This document shows positions 42,701-48,966 of a DNA stretch of 64,000 nt, piece by piece; positions within the stretch are counted from its first letter, which is position 1, and every line of letters begins with the position of its first letter. The stretch covers positions 1-64,000 of the forward strand of contig NZ_JAENIO010000007.1 of NCBI RefSeq assembly GCF_016595415.1, written 5' to 3'. This DNA is from Roseibacillus ishigakijimensis (GTDB lineage Bacteria; Verrucomicrobiota; Verrucomicrobiia; Verrucomicrobiales; Akkermansiaceae). The position numbers and the translations under genes were made by a program. A model generated the notes under the pieces. That model saw nothing but the letters and a program-made list of their open reading frames with translations, ran no database searches and was not told the DNA's origin.

Positions 42701-44025
42701 TCTCCTCCGCCGATCCGGCCCCGCAGCTGGACTTTATCGAAAAAGCCTTTCAGTTCAGTGGGTCCACCACCTTGCCCAGCGGGGCGGTGTCCACCCACCT
42801 CGATGCCTATAGCACGGGTGATGCGAGCATTGAGCTCTGGTTCCAACCCGCGAGCCTGCCGGTGGCCACGCCGCAGGTGCTCTGGGAGGCAGGGGGGGCG
42901 ATTGGAGCCGCGCTGATCTTGGAGGAAAATCTCTTGAAGTTCGCGGTGGCCGATAATTCCCAGGGAGCAGTGGCCGAGGCCGTGCTCGCTCCCGCAGCCA
43001 GCCAGGATGGATTCGTGCATGTGGTCGCGGTCATCGACCTCCCGGGGGATGAGGTCCGGCTTTACCTCGATGGCAGCTTGATGGATAGCGAGGCTCTCCC
43101 CGCCGCGCTTGGCGATTGGTGCGGGACGAGTCACACCGGGCTGGGAACGCTGGCTCATTCCAATGGCGCGGAGACCGCGAACATCACCCACCTGGGCGGT
43201 TACCAGCTTCTTCCTGGTGGGGTGCGGCCCTTTGCGGGGCAGATTGCCTATTGCCTTTTCTACGATGAAGCCCTTACTGCCGAGGATGTCGCCGCTTTGG
43301 CTACGGGGCCCCGCGAGATGAGTCCGGGCGAAGCCGCCAAGAATCTGGCACCCTTGGTTTTCGCCGGAGCGGCTCCGGACGCGAGGCAGGGCGAGGAAGC
43401 GGCCTTGCGGGGGGAAGCGAGCGATGATGGCCTTCCCGAGGGGAGCACTCTCGCCACCCAATGGCGCTTTCTTTCGGGGCCTGCGCCGGTCGTGTGGCAT
43501 GATTCCTCTCTCCCGGACAGTGGAGTGACCTTTGAACTGGAAGGCAATTACGTGCTTTGGCTGGAGGCCGATGACGGGGTGGTGCGGGTTTATGATGAGC
43601 TGGCTCTCAGTGTGACCGGGCTGGGCTATCAAGCGTGGATCGAGGGCTATTCCCTCTCGGAAAACGGCCGGGACTTCACTGCGGATCCCGATGGGGATGG
43701 GCTCCCCAATGGACTGGAAGCCTTGTTCGGTACTGATCCAACCCAAAAAACTCCCGGCCTGGCGCTGCAAGCGACCGAGGGTCTGGTGACGGTCCTGACC
43801 CACCCCCGCCTACCGGGGGGCGCGGTCGATGTCTCCGGCACCTGGATGTGGTCCCCTGATTTGCAAAATTGGTATTTGGCCGATGGCCAGGCGGGACAGG
43901 AAGAAGTTGGCGCCACACTGGTGGTTAGCTCGACGTTGGAGGCGGCAGAGGAAAGGGCGGAGATGACTGCCAGCGGGGAATTGAAACAGTTGTTCCTGCG
44001 CCTGGTGGCAGTGCTGGAGCCCTGA
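39736..44025 (+). CDS. Very large secreted sulfatase with tandem LamG-like domains
   Basis: 1429 residues from the ATG at 39736 (MKIAFLSSLLGLALLCPFAT, signal peptide); the frame is open further upstream without protein character. Sulfatase domain about 22-470: metal Asp31-Asp32 in 'NIVFILMDDFGYNDVG', formylglycine site Cys98-Ser-Pro-Ser-Arg102, 'AMVGKWHLGYNPGRH', 'VIFASDNGPW'. Next come an immunoglobulin-like region (about 475-560), a PKD-like region (about 590-690), two near-identical LamG/concanavalin-like domains (about 694-948 and 949-1195), another PKD-like region, one thrombospondin type 3 repeat ('DPDGDGLPNGLEALFGTDP') and a C-terminal module ending 'LFLRLVAVLEP'. Probably acts on sulfated polysaccharide at the cell surface. 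Followed by two secreted paralogues on the same strand. Confidence 0.9.
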   Translation: MKIAFLSSLLGLALLCPFATGAPNIVFILMDDFGYNDVGAQTYPAPPNQYPHSGPTPVPLANSGPIPEPNVAFGLTPRIDSLAADGMRLTQFYSSPACSPSRASFMTGRYDRRISTNKVFFSNHGDGLNTSEVTVPEVLRETGYLTAMVGKWHLGYNPGRHNPFQMGPLRHGFHHFLGFPHSNDIANHDLIRDEEVLIRDFSSPSQQAEITWRYTEAALEYIEDFSAQEKPFFLYLAHTMTHQPCWPSDREFTNADGSTWPVFLGSSGVSNYYDVVAEVDHSVGRILDKLTALGLEEETIVIFASDNGPWLRLSNRNLTDRSVGSAYPLRGNKAQTWEGGCRVPFFVRWPGVIPAGSVRDDTTGLIDLLPTFTALAGGDLPSDRTIDGVDLSALWRGEGGAERQSYALFNTSNDGLGSLSAIIKDDWKLRDGKLYNLAEDIQESVDLASSQRRQLAEMEREMTAVSDSIAAESAPRGEFTSYEVLLSANELEVPEGGEASLEVSLSADPGKAVLVTTAPFSGDGDLSVAAGGVLTFDSTNWALPRTVTLAAAVDEDDEGSGATFRVTTDDIAPVREVFVFEKDAEAVDPVELSLLWPKASPVCLAGTTTGLVAEGAAQVGEGLDPAGTSYQWSQISGPAAASFTHVTEARTGVRFPVEGPYRLRLTASHPEAGGAAAVDFRVEVGEWREEEEGVSYKFAPLFAHNASSDEDGNAVWEEAVGPGGREWSLAESVTRSSGDPAPDLAFIEAAYQFPGGTNRPAGGLSNHLDAFSQDDASIELWFRPQSLPVAVPQVLWESGGEVGASFVLEGNSFKFAVDNQSTGAVAEGVLAPAAERNGYLHAVGVIDLAGDEIRLYLDGVLVSSQAIPAVEDWCGTSDSGLGTIAHSSQGETTDRTHLGAYLLQPAGVELFAGEVAHFAFYGRTLAGDEIEELLSGPVGEEVVTGISGDFKREPELAYDAAQDGGEDLVWENEQPPGGRDWTLAESVILSSADPAPQLDFIEKAFQFSGSTTLPSGAVSTHLDAYSTGDASIELWFQPASLPVATPQVLWEAGGAIGAALILEENLLKFAVADNSQGAVAEAVLAPAASQDGFVHVVAVIDLPGDEVRLYLDGSLMDSEALPAALGDWCGTSHTGLGTLAHSNGAETANITHLGGYQLLPGGVRPFAGQIAYCLFYDEALTAEDVAALATGPREMSPGEAAKNLAPLVFAGAAPDARQGEEAALRGEASDDGLPEGSTLATQWRFLSGPAPVVWHDSSLPDSGVTFELEGNYVLWLEADDGVVRVYDELALSVTGLGYQAWIEGYSLSENGRDFTADPDGDGLPNGLEALFGTDPTQKTPGLALQATEGLVTVLTHPRLPGGAVDVSGTWMWSPDLQNWYLADGQAGQEEVGATLVVSSTLEAAEERAEMTASGELKQLFLRLVAVLEP
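41818..42582 (+). repeat. First copy of a tandem LamG-like domain within the sulfatase
   Basis: Codes for about 255 residues beginning 'KFAPLFAHNASSDEDG' and containing 'GGREWSLAESVTRSSGDPAP', 'SIELWFRPQSLPVAVPQVLW' and 'RTHLGAYLLQPAGVELFAGE'. The adjacent copy repeats each of these with small changes, which shows an internal duplication. Confidence 0.85.
42583..43320 (+). repeat. Second copy of the tandem LamG-like domain
   Basis: About 246 residues with 'GGRDWTLAESVILSSADPAP', 'SIELWFQPASLPVATPQVLW' and 'ITHLGGYQLLPGGVRPFAGQ', matching the first copy position by position. Boundaries are approximate. Confidence 0.85.
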
Positions 44026-44052
44026 AGAACGGCAGGGATAAACGGAAACTCT

Positions 44053-45561
44053 ATGAAAAAAATAAGGCACGGAAAAGCAATCATCGGGGGAGCGGCCGGT
44101 ATCTTGACCTCACTCTCGCTCTCTGCGGTGGAGATCGACATTGACGGGCGTCTGGCGAACTCGGAGGAAGAAAGTGCTCTGGAATGGGGAGACAACTCCG
44201 GACGGGGGGATTCGGGCACGGTCAATAGCGTCCCGGTGGGCACCAACCGACCCGACCCGGTCTCCGACGACGACGGCACTGTGACCCTGACCGTCACCGC
44301 CAATATTCAAGATTGGCGCGTGCATTACTCCGCAGGGGAATACGATGCCGGAGAAGAGTGGAACGTGCGGAGCTCTCACAATGGGCTCGATGCCGAGGCC
44401 GCCCTGGCCAACGAGGCCTACTTCTCCATCACCTTGGATACAACTGCCAACGGTTTCGATCTCATTGACTGGGAATCGGTGAGCGTCAGCTTGTGGCGCA
44501 ATGGCAGCGGGGCGGATCCCACCTTCCAGCTCGCGGTCGATGCCAATGACGATGGTTTCGATGTCGGGGATCTGGTGGGAAGCCCCACCACCTTGGAGCC
44601 CGGCCTCGCCGGAGCCAGCACCCTGAGCTTGGGCCGTGACGATTTGCCCAAAGGGGTGATGACGGCGGAGGTGCGCCTCTACCACTGGGGCAATGGCAGC
44701 CCGTCGGGAAACATGCACCTGTATGACGTCGTCGCCGGGTATGAGGTGGCTGCTGGCTCGGGTCTCGAACTCACCCTCTCACAGGAGGAGGACGGGCTGG
44801 AGTTCACTTGGCCGAGTCTGGCCGGCTTCCAGTATGATTTGCGAAGCAGCACCGACTTGACCGCCGATCCGGCGACATGGCCCCTCTATGACGATGGCGA
44901 AAAGGTCTATGAAGACATCGTTGCGAGCGAAACGGGAACGCACGTGCTCTCCGGAGTCCGGCAAGTGGGTGCGCAACGATTCTTCGTCCTTGTTCGAGAG
45001 CCCGTGCCTCCGCTCTTTGCCGCCGACTTCGAGAGCGACAACGGCAACTTCACTGTCTCCACCCGGGAGGGCTCGGACTGGGAGTATGGGACCCCCGATA
45101 CCGATTCCGCAGGGGGCCGGATAACGACCGGAGCCAATGGCTCGTCCGCTTGTTGGGGCACCGTGTTAGGCAGCGCCTCCGGGGATCCGGAAAGTGGCGA
45201 GGCGGCGGTGAAAGGCTTTTACCTTCCCCAGACGGAGACCACCCTTTCCACCCCCGTGATTGACCTGACCGCCGTGACCACCCCGGTCAGCCTGAGCTAT
45301 CAGGAAGCCCTCGACCTCGCTGAGGGCGCGACTGCGGGGGTCTTTGTCGTGGACCACGCCACCGGAGAGGCCCTTGGAGAAGCCCTCGCTACCGCCAGTG
45401 ATGGGGATTCCAGTGAAGCGCCCTGGACTGCGGTCAACGACCTCCCTCTTCCCGCCGAGGCCCTTGGGAAGGCCATTCGTATCGAGTTCCGTTTCCAGGC
45501 CGGATCGGAGGCCGATTACGCGGGCTGGTATCTCGACGAGATTCGGCTCGAGGCCCGATAA
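44053..45561 (+). CDS. Secreted protein: shared N-domain plus non-PEP C-terminal modules
   Basis: 502 residues. Signal peptide (MKKIRHGKAIIGGAAGILTS, cleavage near Ser24-Ala25). Residues about 26-235 form a domain that is also the whole body of the next gene: 'VEIDIDGRLANSEEESALEW', 'TVTANIQDWRVHYSAGEYDA', 'WESVSVSLWRNGSGADPTFQ', 'GNMHLYDVVAGYEV'. Here it is followed by a short module ('LEFTWPSLAGFQYDLRSSTD', about 240-330) related to the C-terminus of the sulfatase at 18577-21828, and by a third domain (about 335-502, 'FESDNGNFTVSTREGSDWEY', ending 'AGWYLDEIRLEAR') of MAM/choice-of-anchor type. No PEP-CTERM. Probably an accessory binding protein for the sulfatase upstream, 27 bases away. Confidence 0.8.
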   Translation: MKKIRHGKAIIGGAAGILTSLSLSAVEIDIDGRLANSEEESALEWGDNSGRGDSGTVNSVPVGTNRPDPVSDDDGTVTLTVTANIQDWRVHYSAGEYDAGEEWNVRSSHNGLDAEAALANEAYFSITLDTTANGFDLIDWESVSVSLWRNGSGADPTFQLAVDANDDGFDVGDLVGSPTTLEPGLAGASTLSLGRDDLPKGVMTAEVRLYHWGNGSPSGNMHLYDVVAGYEVAAGSGLELTLSQEEDGLEFTWPSLAGFQYDLRSSTDLTADPATWPLYDDGEKVYEDIVASETGTHVLSGVRQVGAQRFFVLVREPVPPLFAADFESDNGNFTVSTREGSDWEYGTPDTDSAGGRITTGANGSSACWGTVLGSASGDPESGEAAVKGFYLPQTETTLSTPVIDLTAVTTPVSLSYQEALDLAEGATAGVFVVDHATGEALGEALATASDGDSSEAPWTAVNDLPLPAEALGKAIRIEFRFQAGSEADYAGWYLDEIRLEAR

Positions 45562-45609
45562 ACTCCCTTGGCCCCCTTTTTCCTCAAAAAGAAAAAAACA
45601 AAAGACTCC

Positions 45610-46365
45610 ATGAAAAAGACAATGACAATGAAAGGCTCGCTGGCGCTGGGATGCGCTCTGGCGACGGGTGCCCACGCAGCGGTCATCGACATCGATGGCC
45701 GGCTGGCTGACTCAAACGAAGCCAGTGACCTGGAGTGGGGTGACAATTCCGGGCGGTCGGATTCTGGTGGCTCCACCCCCATCGGGAGCAACAGACCAGC
45801 GCCTGTGGTGGATAGCGACGGCACGGTGAATTTGACCGTGGCGGCCAATATCCAGGATTGGCGCACTCCGACTTCTTCAGACCCCTATGAAGCTGGCGAG
45901 GAATGGAATGTGCGTAGCTCCAGCAATGCCACCACCGCGCAAGGAGCCTTCACTAACAACGCCTTCTTCTCCATCACTCTCGACTCCACCGCCCTCGGAG
46001 GCTCCCTCTTCGACTGGGATTCGGTGAGCGTCAGCCTCTGGCGAAATGGCACCGGGGCGGACACCGACTTCCAGCTTGCCATCGACGCCGACGGCAATGG
46101 CTTCACCGTTGACGACCTGGTCGGCACGGTGAGCAATCCCGGCGCGGGAATCGGCGGGGCGACGACCATCTCTTTCGCGGGTGGGGAGCTTCCCCAGGGC
46201 GTCACCACCGGGGAGGTGCGCCTCTACACCTGGGGACAAGGGAGTATCTCGGGAAATATCCACCTCTATGATGTCGTGGCGGAATACACCGTCGTGCCCG
46301 AGCCTTCCAGTGCCCTTCTCTTCGGCTTGGGCGGTCTCTTCCTGGTGTGGAGGAAAAGAGGATAA
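45610..46365 (+). CDS. PEP-CTERM protein paralogous to the preceding gene
   Basis: 251 residues from the ATG at 45610 (MKKTMTMKGSLALGCALATG). After the signal peptide the body repeats the N-domain of the preceding gene with high similarity: 'VIDIDGRLADSNEASDLEWG', 'VAANIQDWRTPTSSDPYEAG', 'WDSVSVSLWRNGTGADTDFQ', 'GNIHLYDVVAEYTV'. It then ends in a PEP-CTERM signal, VPEPSSALLFGLGGLFLVW followed by RKRG. So the same domain is presented through exosortase-type sorting here, but through other modules in the neighbour. The strong intrinsic terminator 24 bases after the stop closes the sulfatase group. Confidence 0.88.
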   Translation: MKKTMTMKGSLALGCALATGAHAAVIDIDGRLADSNEASDLEWGDNSGRSDSGGSTPIGSNRPAPVVDSDGTVNLTVAANIQDWRTPTSSDPYEAGEEWNVRSSSNATTAQGAFTNNAFFSITLDSTALGGSLFDWDSVSVSLWRNGTGADTDFQLAIDADGNGFTVDDLVGTVSNPGAGIGGATTISFAGGELPQGVTTGEVRLYTWGQGSISGNIHLYDVVAEYTVVPEPSSALLFGLGGLFLVWRKRG

Positions 46366-46388
46366 GGGCTCCCTCCTTTGAAAAACAG

Positions 46389-46424
46389 GCGGAAGACTCG
46401 AATAAGGGTCTTCCGCTTTTTTTT
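46389..46424 (+). terminator. Intrinsic terminator after the PEP-CTERM gene
   Basis: gcggaagac pairs perfectly with gtcttccgc around a 10-base loop and is followed at once by eight T. It begins 24 bases after the stop at 46365 and is the clearest terminator in the window. Confidence 0.93.
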
Positions 46425-46474
46425 GACTCATCCTGAGGAGGCACTGACGGATTGCGGGTGGTGACGGCCTGGCC

Positions 46475-47167
46475 CTAAGGCTGCAGGCGATAGCCCTGAC
46501 CGGGCACGGTGAGGAGGTGACGGGGTTGACGGGGGTTGGGCTCCAGTTTTTTCCGCAAGGAAGCGAGATGGTTGTCCACCGTGCGGGTGGTGGGATAGCT
46601 GCCGTAGCTCCAGACCTGATCGAAAAAGTCCTCGCGGCTGACGGGTTGGCCCAATCGACTGGCCAGAAGCGCGAGCATCCCAAATTCCTTGCGGGTGAGA
46701 GAGATTTCGCGTGGGCCGCGGTGAACGCGCTGTTGAGTGAAATCAATGGTGACTTCGCTCAAAGTGAGAGTGCGGGGGGCGGATTTTCCGGTTTCTAAGC
46801 GGCGAAGGAGGGCGCGCACGCGGGCATGGAGTTCGCCCAGACTGAAGGGCTTGACGAGGTAGTCATCGGCGCCGGAGTCCAGTCCGCGCACCCGATCGGC
46901 CACCAGCCCGCGGGCGGTGAGCATGAGGACGAGGGTTTGTTCGCCCCGTCGGCGCAGTTCCTGGCAGAGGGCAAAGCCGTCCAGCCCGGGCATCATGATG
47001 TCGAGGAGGATGAGATCGGGCTTTTCGCTGAGTGCTTTTTGCAGACCTTGTTCTCCCTCCTCGGCAGTGAGCACGCGGTGGCCTTCGGCGGTCAGCGAGT
47101 CGGCGAGCCCGATGCGCAACGGGGCTTCGTCTTCGATGATAAGGATGCGGGCGGACTGGTCTTTCAT
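46475..47167 (-). CDS. OmpR/PhoB-family response regulator
   Basis: 230 residues. Receiver (about 6-120): 'RILIIEDEAPLRIG', phosphoacceptor Asp56 in 'LILLDIMMPGLDG', Lys in 'DYLVKPFSLGELHARVR'. Winged-helix DNA-binding domain (about 135-228): 'LTRKEFGMLALLASRLGQPV', 'QVWSYGSYPTTRTVDNHLAS', 'HLLTVPGQGYRL'. Its ATG overlaps the stop of the histidine kinase gene by four bases (ATGA), so the two proteins are made together. Last gene of the ankyrin-kinase-regulator operon. Targets unknown. Confidence 0.95.
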   Translation of the reverse strand: MKDQSARILIIEDEAPLRIGLADSLTAEGHRVLTAEEGEQGLQKALSEKPDLILLDIMMPGLDGFALCQELRRRGEQTLVLMLTARGLVADRVRGLDSGADDYLVKPFSLGELHARVRALLRRLETGKSAPRTLTLSEVTIDFTQQRVHRGPREISLTRKEFGMLALLASRLGQPVSREDFFDQVWSYGSYPTTRTVDNHLASLRKKLEPNPRQPRHLLTVPGQGYRLQP

Positions 47168-48966
47168 GAGCTTAACTGAAGGGGAAGAATGACTTCGACT
47201 CGGGTGCCGCTCTCAGAATCCTCGTTGTTGGTGATGCGGACCGTGCCCCCGTGGGCGTGGGTGATGTGGCGCACGAGGCTGAGCCCGATGCCCGCGCCGG
47301 TTTTTTCGGTATTCGTTTCGAGGCGGTGAAAGCGCTGGAAGACGCGCTCCCGCTCGCTGGGTGGGATGCCTGGCCCGGTGTCGCTGACCACGAGCCGCAA
47401 CTCGTGCTCGTGGCTGGAGACGTGGAGCCGGATGGCGCCCTTTCTGGGAGTGAACTTGACCGCATTGTCGAGGAGATTGACGAGCAACTGGCGGATGGCG
47501 AGCCCGTCGAGGAGAGGAGAATAGTCGGGAGGCAGGGAGATTTCTTCGTGAAGGGTTTGCCCTTTCTCTTGGGCGCGGGGGCGTAGCAATTGCGCGGCTT
47601 CGCGGGCGAGGGAAGCCAGGTCGGTGGGCTCGCGGTGGTAGTGCTGGAGGCCTTTTTCCAGTCGGGAAAAATCGAGGATGTTTTCTACCAGCACTTGCAG
47701 GCGGCGTCCTTCGCAGCCGATGAAATGGTGATATTCGGCTACCTTCCCGGGAGAGAGCCTTTCTTTTTCCAAGCGCTCGGCGAGCAAACCGATGGAAGCG
47801 ATGGGGGTGCGCAGTTCATGCGAGACGCTGGCTACGAAGTCCGCCTGCAGGGCGGTCAGCCGTCGTTGTTTGTCCCAGGCTAGAAAGAGATAGAAGCTGG
47901 CAATGGTGATGACGAGGCAGCTGGTGGTGAGGAGGATGAGAAGTTCGCGCAGCTCGCTACGAATCTGCTGCTGCATCTTCCCCGGGTCGAGGGAAAGATT
48001 GAGGGTGAAAGGGCCGTTGCGCAAAAGGGGGGACTGGGAAGCTTCCTCTGCGGTGAGCTCTTTGACGGTGTTTGTACCGAGGGAGGGGAAGGGCAGAGGG
48101 TGCTCGCGGTAGCGCAGGCGGGGGGCGAGCCATTGCGGCGTTTGCCAGACGGGCGGGGGTCCGACGAAGCTCTGGGCGACTCTTTCCTCCACATGGCGGG
48201 CAAGTGAGGGGAGAGAGATGACTTGGAGGACGTTGCCTTGCCGCAGAGTGAAACGGCCTTCCTTGGGCCAGGCGCTTTCCCCGTTCTCTGGAGGCGGGTC
48301 CTTTTGCAAGGCGTTGAGGACGGTGATCTGGGTCGAGATCACGCTGCTGGCGAGAGTGAAATCGGCTTCAGGGAGATGGGGACGGGCATCGTTGAGCAGC
48401 CGCTGGTTGAGTTCTCCGGGTTGGGCGGTGAGGCTGCGGACCAGCTCTTTGCCGAAAAAGCGACTGCGGGAATCTCCGGCGAGGAGCATCAGGCGATGCC
48501 AGACGAGGGGCTCGAGCGGTAGCCCGCTCTGCGTGCGGGCCTCGGCGAGATGGGGATCATCGCGCAGGGCGAGCAAAGCCCGGAGGGCCTCCTCGCGTGC
48601 GAGGTTCAGTGTCGCTTGGAAATCGGCCTCCAGCTGGCGGCTGGTCTCGGCTGGTTGGGCGGCGAGAGGAATCCACACCGAGGCCAGGTCTTCACAACTG
48701 GGGACGGCAGTGGTCACCGCCCGGTTCTGTCCAAGGAGGCCGGCGCGAATGGACTCGCCACCTGGCTCGCCGGTGAGGAGGTCCAGGAGCCACGTTCCGT
48801 GCTGGTAGGCTTTTCGTTCATAGTCGGCTTGCAGGCGGCTTTCTTCCCGTTGGTAGTAGGCGAAGGCGAGGAAGGTGAGGACAAAAACCTGGAGGGAGAG
48901 GCAAAGGCTTGGCCAGTGGGATGCCCTTCTCTTCATGGATTTTGCGAACTTGGCCATCTTGCGCAT
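47164..48966 (-). CDS. Sensor histidine kinase with large unknown periplasmic domain
   Basis: 600 residues from the ATG at 48966, which directly follows the stop of the ankyrin gene (TGAATG). Membrane helix 1 (about 19-38), roughly 305 periplasmic residues of no recognised sensor type, helix 2 (about 345-365), then HisKA with His383 in 'FVASVSHELRTPIASIGLLA' and HATPase_c with 'LLVNLLDNAVKFTPRKGAIR', 'VVSDTGPGIPPSERERVFQR' and 'GAGIGLSLVRHITHAHGG'. It phosphorylates the OmpR-type regulator encoded next. The abutting upstream gene codes for a secreted TPR/ankyrin protein, which could be a periplasmic partner of the sensor (inference). Confidence 0.92.
   Translation of the reverse strand: MRKMAKFAKSMKRRASHWPSLCLSLQVFVLTFLAFAYYQREESRLQADYERKAYQHGTWLLDLLTGEPGGESIRAGLLGQNRAVTTAVPSCEDLASVWIPLAAQPAETSRQLEADFQATLNLAREEALRALLALRDDPHLAEARTQSGLPLEPLVWHRLMLLAGDSRSRFFGKELVRSLTAQPGELNQRLLNDARPHLPEADFTLASSVISTQITVLNALQKDPPPENGESAWPKEGRFTLRQGNVLQVISLPSLARHVEERVAQSFVGPPPVWQTPQWLAPRLRYREHPLPFPSLGTNTVKELTAEEASQSPLLRNGPFTLNLSLDPGKMQQQIRSELRELLILLTTSCLVITIASFYLFLAWDKQRRLTALQADFVASVSHELRTPIASIGLLAERLEKERLSPGKVAEYHHFIGCEGRRLQVLVENILDFSRLEKGLQHYHREPTDLASLAREAAQLLRPRAQEKGQTLHEEISLPPDYSPLLDGLAIRQLLVNLLDNAVKFTPRKGAIRLHVSSHEHELRLVVSDTGPGIPPSERERVFQRFHRLETNTEKTGAGIGLSLVRHITHAHGGTVRITNNEDSESGTRVEVILPLQLSS

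Noticed and set aside
42442-43803. A 453-codon open frame on the minus strand
   Set aside because: It is antisense to the LamG-like repeats of the large sulfatase and is not protein-like.
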